Below are positions 1-6,080 of a stretch of DNA of 6,185 nt, in pieces; position 1 is the stretch's first letter, and every line of letters begins with the position of its first letter. A model generated the notes under the pieces. That model saw only the letters and a program-made list of their open reading frames with translations. It searched no databases and had not been told where the DNA came from. The position numbers were made by a program, and so were the translations under genes. The stretch is from the NCBI GenBank assembly GCA_013001365.1, contig JABDMQ010000294.1, positions 1 to 6,185 on the forward strand. Direction: 5' to 3'. The stretch is from Flavobacteriaceae bacterium (lineage in GTDB: Bacteria; Bacteroidota; Bacteroidia; Flavobacteriales; Flavobacteriaceae).

Positions 1-3000
1 CATGTGGTAACTGAGAATACATTACCAATTGTGACCATTGATTCAGTGGATCCATTATGTCTTGATGACGATGCAGTACAATTAATTGGTGGACCATCAG
101 GTGGAACCTGGAGTGGCACAGGTGTAGATGCCAATGGCCTCTTTGATCCATCTTTGGCAGGAGCTGGTAGCCACGTAATTACCTATATGTATACAGATAA
201 TAACGGTGGTACTCCTTTGCGAGTACTTTGTCCATCATTGGTATTGACTGGAGTATTTGATGGACCATTAACAGGTGGTATCCCAAAAGGTGTTGAGTTT
301 TATGTCCTTGAAGATATAGCTGACCTTAGTATTTTCGGATTTGGTTCTGCGAATAATGGTGGTGGTAGTGATGGAGAGGAGTTCACTTTTCCAGCAGTTG
401 CGGCATCAAAAGGAGACTACATTTATGTAGCCTCTGAGGAAGACGCCTTTTTCAATTTCTTTGGTTTCTTTCCGAATTACATAGATAATGCGGCCAATAT
501 CAACGGTGACGATGCCATTGAGCTATTCGAAAACGGTATAGTGATAGATATTTATGGTGATATCAATGTAATTGGTGATGATCAAGCTTGGGATTATACC
601 AATAGTTGGGCTTACAGGAACAGTACGACTGGACCAGACGGAACGACCTGGGTTGAAGCCAATTGGATGTATGGAGGCTTAGATGCTTGGGATGGACAAT
701 CATCTAATGACAATCCCGATAGTAGTATGCCGATTGGCACCTTTGAAGGCGCAGATTGTGCTACGAATGGCAATGGAGGAACAGGTTGTTCTAATTCGGT
801 AGAGATTACTATAACGGTAATAGACTCACCTACTGCAGACGATCTGCAAGATATAAATGAATGCGAGAGCTATACCCTGCCAGACTTGAGTGCAGGAAAT
901 GCGTATTATACGGGACCAGGCGCGACAGGTGACGAGTTGCCTGCAGGCACTGTGATAACGGAGACAACGACATTGTACATTTATGCAGCAGCGACCGCAC
1001 CATGTGAGTACGATGAGAACGAGTTATTGATAACGATCAATGACGCACCAATTATCGTTGCTATTGCTGAAGATGAAACAGTTGAATGTGATGTTCAACC
1101 ATCTGCAGATGCAGCCTTCCAAGCATGGTTAGCCGATAATGGCGGTGCAACAGCATCAGACGATAGTGGCCAGTACAATTGGAGCAACGACTTCTGTACC
1201 GGTAATGAGAATGCATTTACAGTAGATGGCAATGCCAACTGGTTAGGATTTCATAATAAATTCAATTTAGATCAATCTTATAATACTGGAAACCCAGTAG
1301 GTGATCTATCTTTTCTAACTAGCACTATAGGACCTGGAAATCAGATAACGTTGCAGCCAAGTCTCGGTGAACCAAGTAATCTAATAATTGAGGGAAATAC
1401 CTATATCGAGGATAATTCACTTGTCGGTCAATCCTTCTCTTTCAGTGGTCAAGCAGTAAGTAATACGCTTGTAGATGGCTATACAGCTATTGCATTCATA
1501 AGAATATTCAATTCTGATTTTAGTGCCTTACTTGAAACTGATACTGTACCATTGATGGCCGGTGAGAGCTTCTATTTAACCTATAATAACACCCAACCGG
1601 ATGCTGCGAACATTCAGTACGGATTTATGGTAAGAGGTGTAGGTGGTGCTGGAGCCCAAGATGGGTCTTTAGGAACTGTAGTTGTTGAGGGTGTAGCTGC
1701 ACCATGCGCATCATTTTCCGACCTATGTGGTGAGACTGGAAGTGCGATTGTAACCTTTACTGCAACAGATGCTTGTGGGGCAACCGCATCAACGACAGCA
1801 ACCTTTACGATCGCAGACAATACTGCGCCAGTAATTGATGTAGCAGCCCAAGATCAGGAAGTAGGATGTGTCTCAGGAAATATTCTTACAGAGGTAACAG
1901 CAGATATTGATGCAATCTTGGCCTTACCAGAAGGTGAAGATGACATTTCACATTTAGTGAATTTAGGACAACCAGAGGGTGTTTCAACGCAAGATTGGTT
2001 GGTGGAACTTGAAGTAGGCCAATCCCTAGAAATTGGTCAACCATTTGTGCCGGAATCTGGAGAGTATGGATGTACTACAGAAATAGAACAATCTCTTTTG
2101 ACATCATTCTATACAGATGCTAATCCAATATATGCATCTGCGGGTCAATCGTTTACAATACCTGCAGGCGTAACCGAGATAAGTGCCATAACAGCGCATT
2201 TTGGATTTATCGCTGATCAAGCAAGTATTACCTTGGATCTATATGAAGGCCCAGCATCTGGAACTATAGGTACACCAATTTCCTCGGTATCATATACTGC
2301 ACCAGTTGGAGGAGTTTCCGCTCCGCCAGAAGGTGATATTCCAATTGAATTTACATTTAATGCACCTGTTAATGTGATTCCAGGAAACATCTATTATTAT
2401 CTAGTTTCACCTAGCTATGACCCTGTAGCATTTAGTTATGCATTTGCTAGCAATGATCCATATGCAGGAGGTAGTGCCTTAAGCGGACTTTCAAGTGGGA
2501 CAGTAAGCAGCTGGACTTATGACCTGAAGTTTTCTGTTCTTTCTTGTTCTGAAGAAGGTGGTGGAACTACAGAAGGCGATGAAATACTTTACACACGTGT
2601 GGACTACTTCGATACAAATACAGGAGCACCTGTTCCTGCTGGTCAAGTGGCACCATATATTACTGAAACGTATTCTAACACTAGCGACATCGAAGATCCG
2701 TTCTTCCCTGGTCAAGGGCTGTTTCCAGCGCGTAAACTAGAATTAACGGTAATAGATGCTGACGAACTTATTGACCTAGAATGGAAGTATACAATTAGAT
2801 GTCTTATCGTAAGAAATGGGGTTGCAATAGAAAAGTACTTTTATATCGATCCAAAGATTAGGATCAAGAGGAGTAGTGCTATTTTAGGCAGGGATGACCA
2901 TGAAGGAGATCTTACTCCTGTAGAACAGGCTTTTGATGCTTGGTTGGCCAATAATGGGGGTGCTCAAGCCTCAGATACCTGCGGTGAAGTGACTTGGTCC

Positions 3001-4782
3001 AATGACTTTACAGGATTTACCGATGATTGCGGTGAAACCGGTAGTGCAACAGTGACTTTTACGGCAACAGATGCCTGTGGATTAACGGCCTCTACAACGG
3101 CTACGTTCACTATCGAGCCAGAAGCGCTCGAGGTTCGAGGTCCGGATGACGTTGATGCTGCAGCTTGCGAATATGATGACCAGGAAGCATTGTCAGCGGC
3201 CTATAATGCTTGGTTAGCTGAATTCGAGTTGGTTCAAGCAGGCTGTGATGGTGCTGGCGATTTCACGACAACGCCTCCAACAACAGTAGATTATGAATTA
3301 GGGGCAAATATCACCTTGACATATTCTGCTACTGATGGCTGTAATACCGATAGTGCAACGGCTTCGTTTGTAATTGTTCCTGGACCAGAGCCTGTTGTTA
3401 CTAACGCAGAGATTTGTGAGGGCCAATCGTATTTCTGGCCAGTGAATCAGCAAACCTATACAAGCGCTCAAAATTTAATCGTTGAAGGGGATGGATGCGA
3501 ACCGGACCAGATACTCAATTTGGAATTGAATCCGCCAATAACAATAACAAGGGAGAGAAGACATGTGTGGTGTTATGGAGAAGCTACCGGATACTTTGAC
3601 ATAACGATTTCTGGTGGAGATGGAGATTATACTGTATTATGGACGGGTCCTAATGGTTTCACATCTACCGATGAAGATATCTATGACTTGTATGCTGGGG
3701 ACTATGTCCTTACCATCACAGATGGTCAAGGATGTACAGCAACGTTCGATAAGAGGATTCAACAACCTGAAGAATTGTTAGCCTGTGAAATCGATATCGA
3801 CAGTAATTCATCTCGTGGTGGATGTCAGGACGATGTCACTGCAACGGTTAGCGTGACAGGTGGATATGCGCCTTATACGTATCTATGGGACAATGATGAG
3901 ACAACAGCCACAGCATATGACCTTGACGGAGGCGTTCATGAAGTATTAATTACGGATGATAGAGGTTGTACAACCGTATGCAGTGTCACGATTCCAGAAC
4001 CATGTGACGATGTTCAGATTGTGGCCAAGATGTATCTTCAGGGACCATATAATTTGCAGACAGGATTGATGAATGACAATTTAAGGTCAATGGACATCAT
4101 ACCAACGACAAGCCCATATTCCGACAATGCCACAGTAGTTCCAGAAGTATTCAATTCTGGAGGAATCAGTGGTAATGGACAGGAAGCAGATGACATCGTT
4201 GATTGGGTATGGATCGAATTACGACAAGAGGGAGCAAATAATGTGGCTTACAAGGGTCAATCGGCGCTTCTTCAAAGAGATGGCGATGTGGTTGATCTTG
4301 ATGGTGTATCGGCAGTGACCATAGAAGCAGCACCTGATAATTATTATGTAGTTGTTAACCATAGGATTCACTTAGGAGCCATGTCAGGCAATCCAATTCC
4401 TTTGTCAGGAGTGGCTACAACAGTTGATTTCACGAATAGCTCTTTTACAACCTATGGCACCAATGCACAATTGACAGAAAGCACAGGCAAGAAAGTACTT
4501 TGGGTAGGTGATGTAATGAGCAATGGTCTGGCTAGATACCTTGGTCCTAATAACGACACGAACATGATCAAGGATCATGTACTTGACCAGCCAGGCAATA
4601 CGTCAGGAAGCAATTATTATCCATTTAACGGGTATGACAGCGCTGACCTTAATATGGATGGACAAGTGCGATATATGGGCTCAGGCAATGACAGTGTGTT
4701 ATTGAAGGATTGTATCTTGATGCATCCAGGAAATGCGAGTTCAAACAATTTCTATCCAATAGTAGAACAAATACCAAATTAA
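1..4782 (+). CDS. Giant multidomain surface protein with Ig/HYR-like and SprB repeats (5'-partial)
   Basis: The frame is open from the first base (CAT before the GTG at base 4), so the true start and signal peptide lie upstream; 1593 codons are visible before TAA at 4780-4782. Residues are numbered here from the GTG. Order: split Ig-like repeat (about 1-68 and 262-275) around a lamin-tail-like module (76-252); second Ig-like stretch (275-350); split HYR-like repeat (360-397 and 569-609) around a jelly-roll-like module (398-568); third cysteine-bounded module (690-848) and an unassigned segment (849-969); intact HYR-like repeat (971-1038); diverged repeat (1041-1126); linker domain (1130-1180); two SprB-type repeats (1190-1258, 1261-1333); C-terminal domain (1334-1592) with two dockerin-like repeats. 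Proteins of this build are usually secreted adhesins or matrix proteins of Bacteroidota, often T9SS cargo. No enzyme active site is recognised. It lacks both the usual type A and the gliding-associated type B sorting domain as far as can be judged by eye. Adhesion is inferred. Confidence 0.9.
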   Translation, partial: HVVTENTLPIVTIDSVDPLCLDDDAVQLIGGPSGGTWSGTGVDANGLFDPSLAGAGSHVITYMYTDNNGGTPLRVLCPSLVLTGVFDGPLTGGIPKGVEFYVLEDIADLSIFGFGSANNGGGSDGEEFTFPAVAASKGDYIYVASEEDAFFNFFGFFPNYIDNAANINGDDAIELFENGIVIDIYGDINVIGDDQAWDYTNSWAYRNSTTGPDGTTWVEANWMYGGLDAWDGQSSNDNPDSSMPIGTFEGADCATNGNGGTGCSNSVEITITVIDSPTADDLQDINECESYTLPDLSAGNAYYTGPGATGDELPAGTVITETTTLYIYAAATAPCEYDENELLITINDAPIIVAIAEDETVECDVQPSADAAFQAWLADNGGATASDDSGQYNWSNDFCTGNENAFTVDGNANWLGFHNKFNLDQSYNTGNPVGDLSFLTSTIGPGNQITLQPSLGEPSNLIIEGNTYIEDNSLVGQSFSFSGQAVSNTLVDGYTAIAFIRIFNSDFSALLETDTVPLMAGESFYLTYNNTQPDAANIQYGFMVRGVGGAGAQDGSLGTVVVEGVAAPCASFSDLCGETGSAIVTFTATDACGATASTTATFTIADNTAPVIDVAAQDQEVGCVSGNILTEVTADIDAILALPEGEDDISHLVNLGQPEGVSTQDWLVELEVGQSLEIGQPFVPESGEYGCTTEIEQSLLTSFYTDANPIYASAGQSFTIPAGVTEISAITAHFGFIADQASITLDLYEGPASGTIGTPISSVSYTAPVGGVSAPPEGDIPIEFTFNAPVNVIPGNIYYYLVSPSYDPVAFSYAFASNDPYAGGSALSGLSSGTVSSWTYDLKFSVLSCSEEGGGTTEGDEILYTRVDYFDTNTGAPVPAGQVAPYITETYSNTSDIEDPFFPGQGLFPARKLELTVIDADELIDLEWKYTIRCLIVRNGVAIEKYFYIDPKIRIKRSSAILGRDDHEGDLTPVEQAFDAWLANNGGAQASDTCGEVTWSNDFTGFTDDCGETGSATVTFTATDACGLTASTTATFTIEPEALEVRGPDDVDAAACEYDDQEALSAAYNAWLAEFELVQAGCDGAGDFTTTPPTTVDYELGANITLTYSATDGCNTDSATASFVIVPGPEPVVTNAEICEGQSYFWPVNQQTYTSAQNLIVEGDGCEPDQILNLELNPPITITRERRHVWCYGEATGYFDITISGGDGDYTVLWTGPNGFTSTDEDIYDLYAGDYVLTITDGQGCTATFDKRIQQPEELLACEIDIDSNSSRGGCQDDVTATVSVTGGYAPYTYLWDNDETTATAYDLDGGVHEVLITDDRGCTTVCSVTIPEPCDDVQIVAKMYLQGPYNLQTGLMNDNLRSMDIIPTTSPYSDNATVVPEVFNSGGISGNGQEADDIVDWVWIELRQEGANNVAYKGQSALLQRDGDVVDLDGVSAVTIEAAPDNYYVVVNHRIHLGAMSGNPIPLSGVATTVDFTNSSFTTYGTNAQLTESTGKKVLWVGDVMSNGLARYLGPNNDTNMIKDHVLDQPGNTSGSNYYPFNGYDSADLNMDGQVRYMGSGNDSVLLKDCILMHPGNASSNNFYPIVEQIPN
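4..825 (+). other. Ig-like repeat interrupted by a lamin-tail-like module
   Basis: The first half (to base 207) carries the common Bacteroidota repeat pattern PLCLDD, GGTWSGTGV, GLFDP, HVITYMYTDNNG. In related repeats this pattern runs straight on to a conserved Cys and a strand such as CSNSVEITITV. Here that continuation appears only at 787-825. The 193 codons between (208-786) hold a different domain. Rejoining 4-207 with 787-825 restores a complete repeat, which is why the two parts are treated as one. Repeat identity comes from pattern memory of the family, not from a search. Confidence 0.7.
229..759 (+). other. Lamin-tail-domain-like module (LTD) inside the Ig repeat
   Basis: Residues 76-252, bounded by Cys at both ends (TGT at 229 and 757). 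The start PSLVLTGVFDGPL, then PKGVEFYVLED, the central NGDDAIELFENGIVIDIYGD and the later SWAYR match the lamin-tail-like domain found in secreted Bacteroidota proteins and in ExeM/NucH-type extracellular nucleases. In those proteins it is an accessory beta-sandwich, not the catalytic part; no nuclease domain is visible here. A Gly/Asn-rich linker (ATNGNGGTG, 760-786) leads back into the host repeat. Confidence 0.65.
826..1056 (+). other. Ig-like repeat
   Basis: Residues 275-351. The run begins with SPTADDLQDINECESYTLP, continues with an AYYTGPGATG segment and a TETTTLYIYAA strand, and closes with PCEYDENELLITI. This order is common in long surface proteins of Saprospiraceae and related families, where such units repeat in tandem. 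Two cysteines (NEC and PCE) are placed to form one disulfide. It acts as a structural spacer; no ligand can be proposed. Confidence 0.55.
1081..1830 (+). other. HYR-like repeat copy 1, split by an inserted module
   Basis: The N-terminal half (1081-1194) reads VECD, then AFQAWLADNGGATAS and WSNDF. The C-terminal half (about 1708-1830) reads ASFSDLCGETGSAIVTF, TATDACG and TATFTI, followed by the NTAPVID start of the next unit. In copy 2 (2914-3117) these two halves are continuous, with WSNDF followed directly by TGFTDDCGETGS. Copy 1 therefore carries about 171 extra codons at that point. It also has Ser (AGT, 1165) where copy 2 has Cys (TGC, 2980). Confidence 0.75.
1195..1707 (+). other. Jelly-roll-like accessory module inside HYR copy 1
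   Basis: Residues 398-568, starting and ending with Cys (TGT 1195, TGC 1705). It opens with NENAFTVDGNANWLGFHN, has TLQPSLG, NTYIEDNSLVGQSFSFSG and SNTLVDGYTA, and ends with IQYGFMVRGVGG and GSLGTVVVEG. This order matches a beta-sandwich domain seen repeatedly in flavobacterial secreted proteins (FTVDGGANWIGFMNVF type), thought to be carbohydrate-binding or adhesive. The match is by recognition of motif order; the ligand is unknown. Confidence 0.6.
2071..2547 (+). other. Third cysteine-bounded beta module (choice-of-anchor-like)
   Basis: Residues 690-848, from TGT at 2071 to TGT at 2545. The core holds QSFTIPAGVTEISAIT, ADQASITLDLYEGPASG, SVSYTAPVGG, PIEFTFNAPVNVIPGNIYYY and a closing DLKFSVLSC. 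This resembles the beta-sandwich modules of secreted Bacteroidota proteins that describe a 'choice-of-anchor' type fold, with alternating hydrophobic strands and a late PGN-Y-Y strand. No catalytic residues are visible. The preceding part (1870-2070) is acidic and unassigned; the following part has a Gly-rich linker (SEEGGGTTEGD). Confidence 0.5.
2914..3117 (+). repeat. HYR-like repeat copy 2, uninterrupted
   Basis: Residues 971-1038. It reads EQAFDAWLANNGGAQAS, DTCGEVTWSNDF, TGFTDDCGETGS, TVTFTATDACG and TATFTI with no gap. It is the reference that shows copy 1 is split. Three cysteines (2980, 3028, 3076) are present. Over a 29-residue stretch (1726-1812 against 3028-3114) the copies differ at only two residues, although most codons differ. 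Confidence 0.75.
3124..3381 (+). repeat. HYR-like repeat copy 3, diverged
   Basis: Residues 1041-1126. It keeps the skeleton of copies 1 and 2: an early Cys (AACEYDD), the AYNAWLA helix-like segment, a middle CDGAGDF turn and the late TLTYSATDGCNTDSATASF strand pair. The middle differs (TTTPPTTVDYELGANI) and belongs to a variant known in other long Bacteroidota surface proteins. Structural spacer by inference. Confidence 0.65.
3391..3540 (+). other. Short linker domain before the SprB repeats
   Basis: Residues 1130-1179. The pattern EICEGQSYFWPVNQQTYTS, then EGDGCEPDQILNLEL, recurs in Saprospiraceae surface proteins as a short beta unit with one Cys pair. It directly precedes the first SprB-type repeat. 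Assignment is by pattern only. Confidence 0.45.
3571..4002 (+). repeat. Two tandem SprB-type repeats
   Basis: Unit 1 (3571-3777) has CYGEATGYFDITISGG, YTVLWTGPNG, YDLYAGDYVLTITDGQGC. Unit 2 (3784-4002) has TATVSVTGGYAPYTYLW, YDLDGGVHEVLITDDRGC. The shared order, GG then YT-LW then YDL-aG then a TD-GCT strand, is the SprB repeat signature known from the Flavobacterium gliding adhesin SprB. The presence of the repeat alone does not show that this protein works in gliding. Confidence 0.8.
4003..4779 (+). other. Conserved C-terminal domain with two dockerin-like repeats
   Basis: Residues 1334-1592. The first part has KMYLQGPYNLQTGLMNDNLR, IPTTSPY, DDIVDWVWIELR, SALLQRDGDVVDLDG and YYVVVNHRIHLG, a domain that often ends large 'hemagglutinin-like' proteins of Bacteroidota. 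The last part holds two units of about 46 residues (4498-4635 and 4636-4776), each with a loop followed by RY-G-nND and ending in PGN plus an NxYP turn. Unit 2 has a good calcium loop, DLNMDGQV; unit 1 has the degenerate DVMSNGLA. Such tails resemble dockerins. Binding to a partner is inferred. Confidence 0.65.
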
Positions 4783-4793
4783 AAAACAGAGAC

Positions 4794-5594
4794 ATGAAAA
4801 ACATATTTGCAATATTCGTATTTATCATTTCGGTTGTTACTATTCAAGCACAGACGTTCAAGTTTGGCCTGGACTACGTGGGTCTCAATCCAGTGACTGA
4901 CAATCATCAAGTGGCCTTGATGGCCTATCCTAGCAGTTCCATATCTGATGGTATAACATCAGATATGGGTGCAGAGATCTATGTTCCCAATGACACGGCA
5001 ATAGGTAATTTCGTGTCTGGGGACTCTGGAATCCCAGGATATGAATGGAAATCGATCCAGCTAGGTATGGACAATGAGCGCAATGCGATTTTCCTTTCAA
5101 GGACCGAAGGCAATGACCTGAGTGTCCTTTTGAACGGGGAAGGCCCATTTCAATTGGTGGTGTTCGACCTACAGGCCAATAGCAATCCAACCATGGGCTT
5201 GATTGAATTTGGCAATGGGCAATCGATTTTTACGGATAGTTTCTTGCAGAACTATATCAACATCAATCTAGGTTCTGGGACCAAGGATGCGTATGCAGGG
5301 CAAGTCGCTGGAGCGAATGCCTTGGATTTCCAGACTTTATCCAATCCTGGGTTTGAAGACCCGAAGGACATTAAGTTCAGTATTCATCCTAGTCCAGCTT
5401 CGGAGTGGATCTACATTGATTCGAATATGCCAGTCGTTAACGCACAGTTGTTCGACCATAATGGTAAACTCGTGCTATCGGTCAAGGAATCTGACAAGAT
5501 CGATGTTAGAAGGCTAGCTATTGGCGTGTATTTGATGCAGGTGTCTTTGCAGGATGTAGAAACCCCTATTCAGAAGAAAGTTTTAATTGAGTAG
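4794..5594 (+). CDS. Secreted protein with T9SS type A sorting domain
   Basis: 266 residues. The start is the ATG at 4794, because it opens a clear signal peptide (MKNIFAIFVFIISVVTIQA, predicted cleavage before QT at residue 20); the same frame stays open upstream to 4710 but only over the end of the previous gene. Residues 21-190 form a beta-rich domain with VALMAYPSSS, AEIYVPNDTAIGNF, GPFQLVVFDLQANSNP and GLIEFGNGQ; the strand pattern is faintly cohesin-like but no family is certain. Residues 193-266 are a T9SS type A C-terminal sorting domain: FSIHPSPASEWIYI, AQLFDHNGKLVLS, VRRLAIGVYLMQV and a closing KKVLIE. The protein should be exported by Sec, then through T9SS, and have the tail removed on the surface. 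The gene lies 11 bp after the giant gene on the same strand, so cotranscription is likely. No Shine-Dalgarno motif, only an A-rich leader. A role as partner or anchor of the giant protein is inference. Confidence 0.88.
   Translation: MKNIFAIFVFIISVVTIQAQTFKFGLDYVGLNPVTDNHQVALMAYPSSSISDGITSDMGAEIYVPNDTAIGNFVSGDSGIPGYEWKSIQLGMDNERNAIFLSRTEGNDLSVLLNGEGPFQLVVFDLQANSNPTMGLIEFGNGQSIFTDSFLQNYININLGSGTKDAYAGQVAGANALDFQTLSNPGFEDPKDIKFSIHPSPASEWIYIDSNMPVVNAQLFDHNGKLVLSVKESDKIDVRRLAIGVYLMQVSLQDVETPIQKKVLIE
5370..5591 (+). other. T9SS type A C-terminal sorting domain
   Basis: Residues 193-266 of the upstream cargo gene. Hallmarks: the N-P/S-P-like opening (HPSPASEW in place of the usual YPNPA), a strand with AQLFDHNGKLVL, the G-VYLM strand and the basic end KKVLIE. 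The domain is the recognition signal for the outer-membrane T9SS translocon and is normally cleaved by the sortase PorU. The Asn-to-Ser change in the first motif is common enough not to argue against function. Confidence 0.85.
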
Positions 5595-5612
5595 AGCTTG
5601 AAAAAGTAAAGA

Positions 5613-6080
5613 CTAAAAAGATTTAAAACTAAATAAGTACCATCTACCACTGCGATTGACCAATGTGATCGTTTCATTGCTTCGGTCTTCGCCTTGCGGA
5701 TGGTCATACCAAATTGGGACTTTGGCATACATTGTCTTTCCATTTTTTTCATAGGAAACTTCACCAGTAATTTTACCATTCTGGAATATCTGAATGAATT
5801 CTGACAGGTTTCGTTTGGCATGCTCTGAGGAATTCGAACCATTGATCATATCTGCCAACTGTGTAATGGAGCAGATGCGCATGCTATCTCTATCACTATA
5901 TCCGTTAGGGTCGCACATTAAATATAAATGATCGAATTTTTCAGACTTCGCGGCCATAAATATAGAATTCACTACATCTGAAGGTTTTTTGGAATTCAAT
6001 CCAAAAGGAAGTTTCAACTGAGCAAAACCGCTTGACGAAAGGATAAGAGCCAGAACCAAAAGAAGTAGTGATTTTTTCAT
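5613..6080 (-). CDS. Small exported protein, possibly NTF2-like/DUF4878-like
   Basis: 155 residues, ATG at 6078-6080 (CAT on the plus strand), TAG at 5613-5615. A signal peptide is clear (MKKSLLLLVLALILSSSGFA, cleavage before Q21); there is no lipobox Cys, so it should be periplasmic or secreted, not a lipoprotein. After it come KKPSDVVNSIFMAAKSEKFD, a middle stretch with SITQLADMI, and C-terminal strands GEVSYEKNGKTMYAKVPIWY and ITLVNRSGRWYLFSF. A helix with 'xVVxxxFxAxxxxxF' followed by late strands ending in G-[KR]-W-Y is typical of small NTF2-like proteins such as DUF4878; the fit here is suggestive only. It has two cysteines (MCDP and RICS). No T9SS sorting domain. The gene is convergent with the T9SS cargo gene, 18 bp apart, so it is not in that operon. 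Function unknown. Confidence 0.85.
   Translation of the reverse strand: MKKSLLLLVLALILSSSGFAQLKLPFGLNSKKPSDVVNSIFMAAKSEKFDHLYLMCDPNGYSDRDSMRICSITQLADMINGSNSSEHAKRNLSEFIQIFQNGKITGEVSYEKNGKTMYAKVPIWYDHPQGEDRSNETITLVNRSGRWYLFSFKSF

Noticed and set aside
4..6. GTG at base 4 as the start codon of the giant gene
   Set aside because: The frame is open before it to the window edge, the residues are mid-repeat, and there is no signal peptide. The gene continues upstream.
1614..2740. Open frames on the minus strand (1614-1820, 2491-2715) and in a second plus frame (2558-2740)
   Set aside because: All lie inside the strongly patterned giant coding region, have no family features, and reflect absence of stops by chance.
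4781..4787. A AAA AAC slippery heptamer that could fuse the giant protein to the T9SS sorting domain by -1 frameshifting
   Set aside because: It begins inside the stop codon (TAA, 4780-4782), so ribosomes in the giant frame terminate before decoding it. The downstream gene also has its own signal peptide.
4710..4793. Longer N-terminus for the T9SS cargo gene, starting at the ATG at 4710
   Set aside because: It overlaps the end of the giant gene by 73 bases and would put 28 polar residues before a perfect signal peptide. The ATG at 4794 fits much better.
5595..5612. Bidirectional terminator between the convergent genes
   Set aside because: The gap is 18 bp of A-rich sequence, and no GC-rich hairpin followed by a T-run is visible there or in the flanking gene ends.
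4930..5842. Open frames at 4930-5190 (-), 5287-5517 (+) and 5570-5842 (-)
   Set aside because: They overlap real genes with signal peptides and recognisable domains in another frame; their translations look non-biological.
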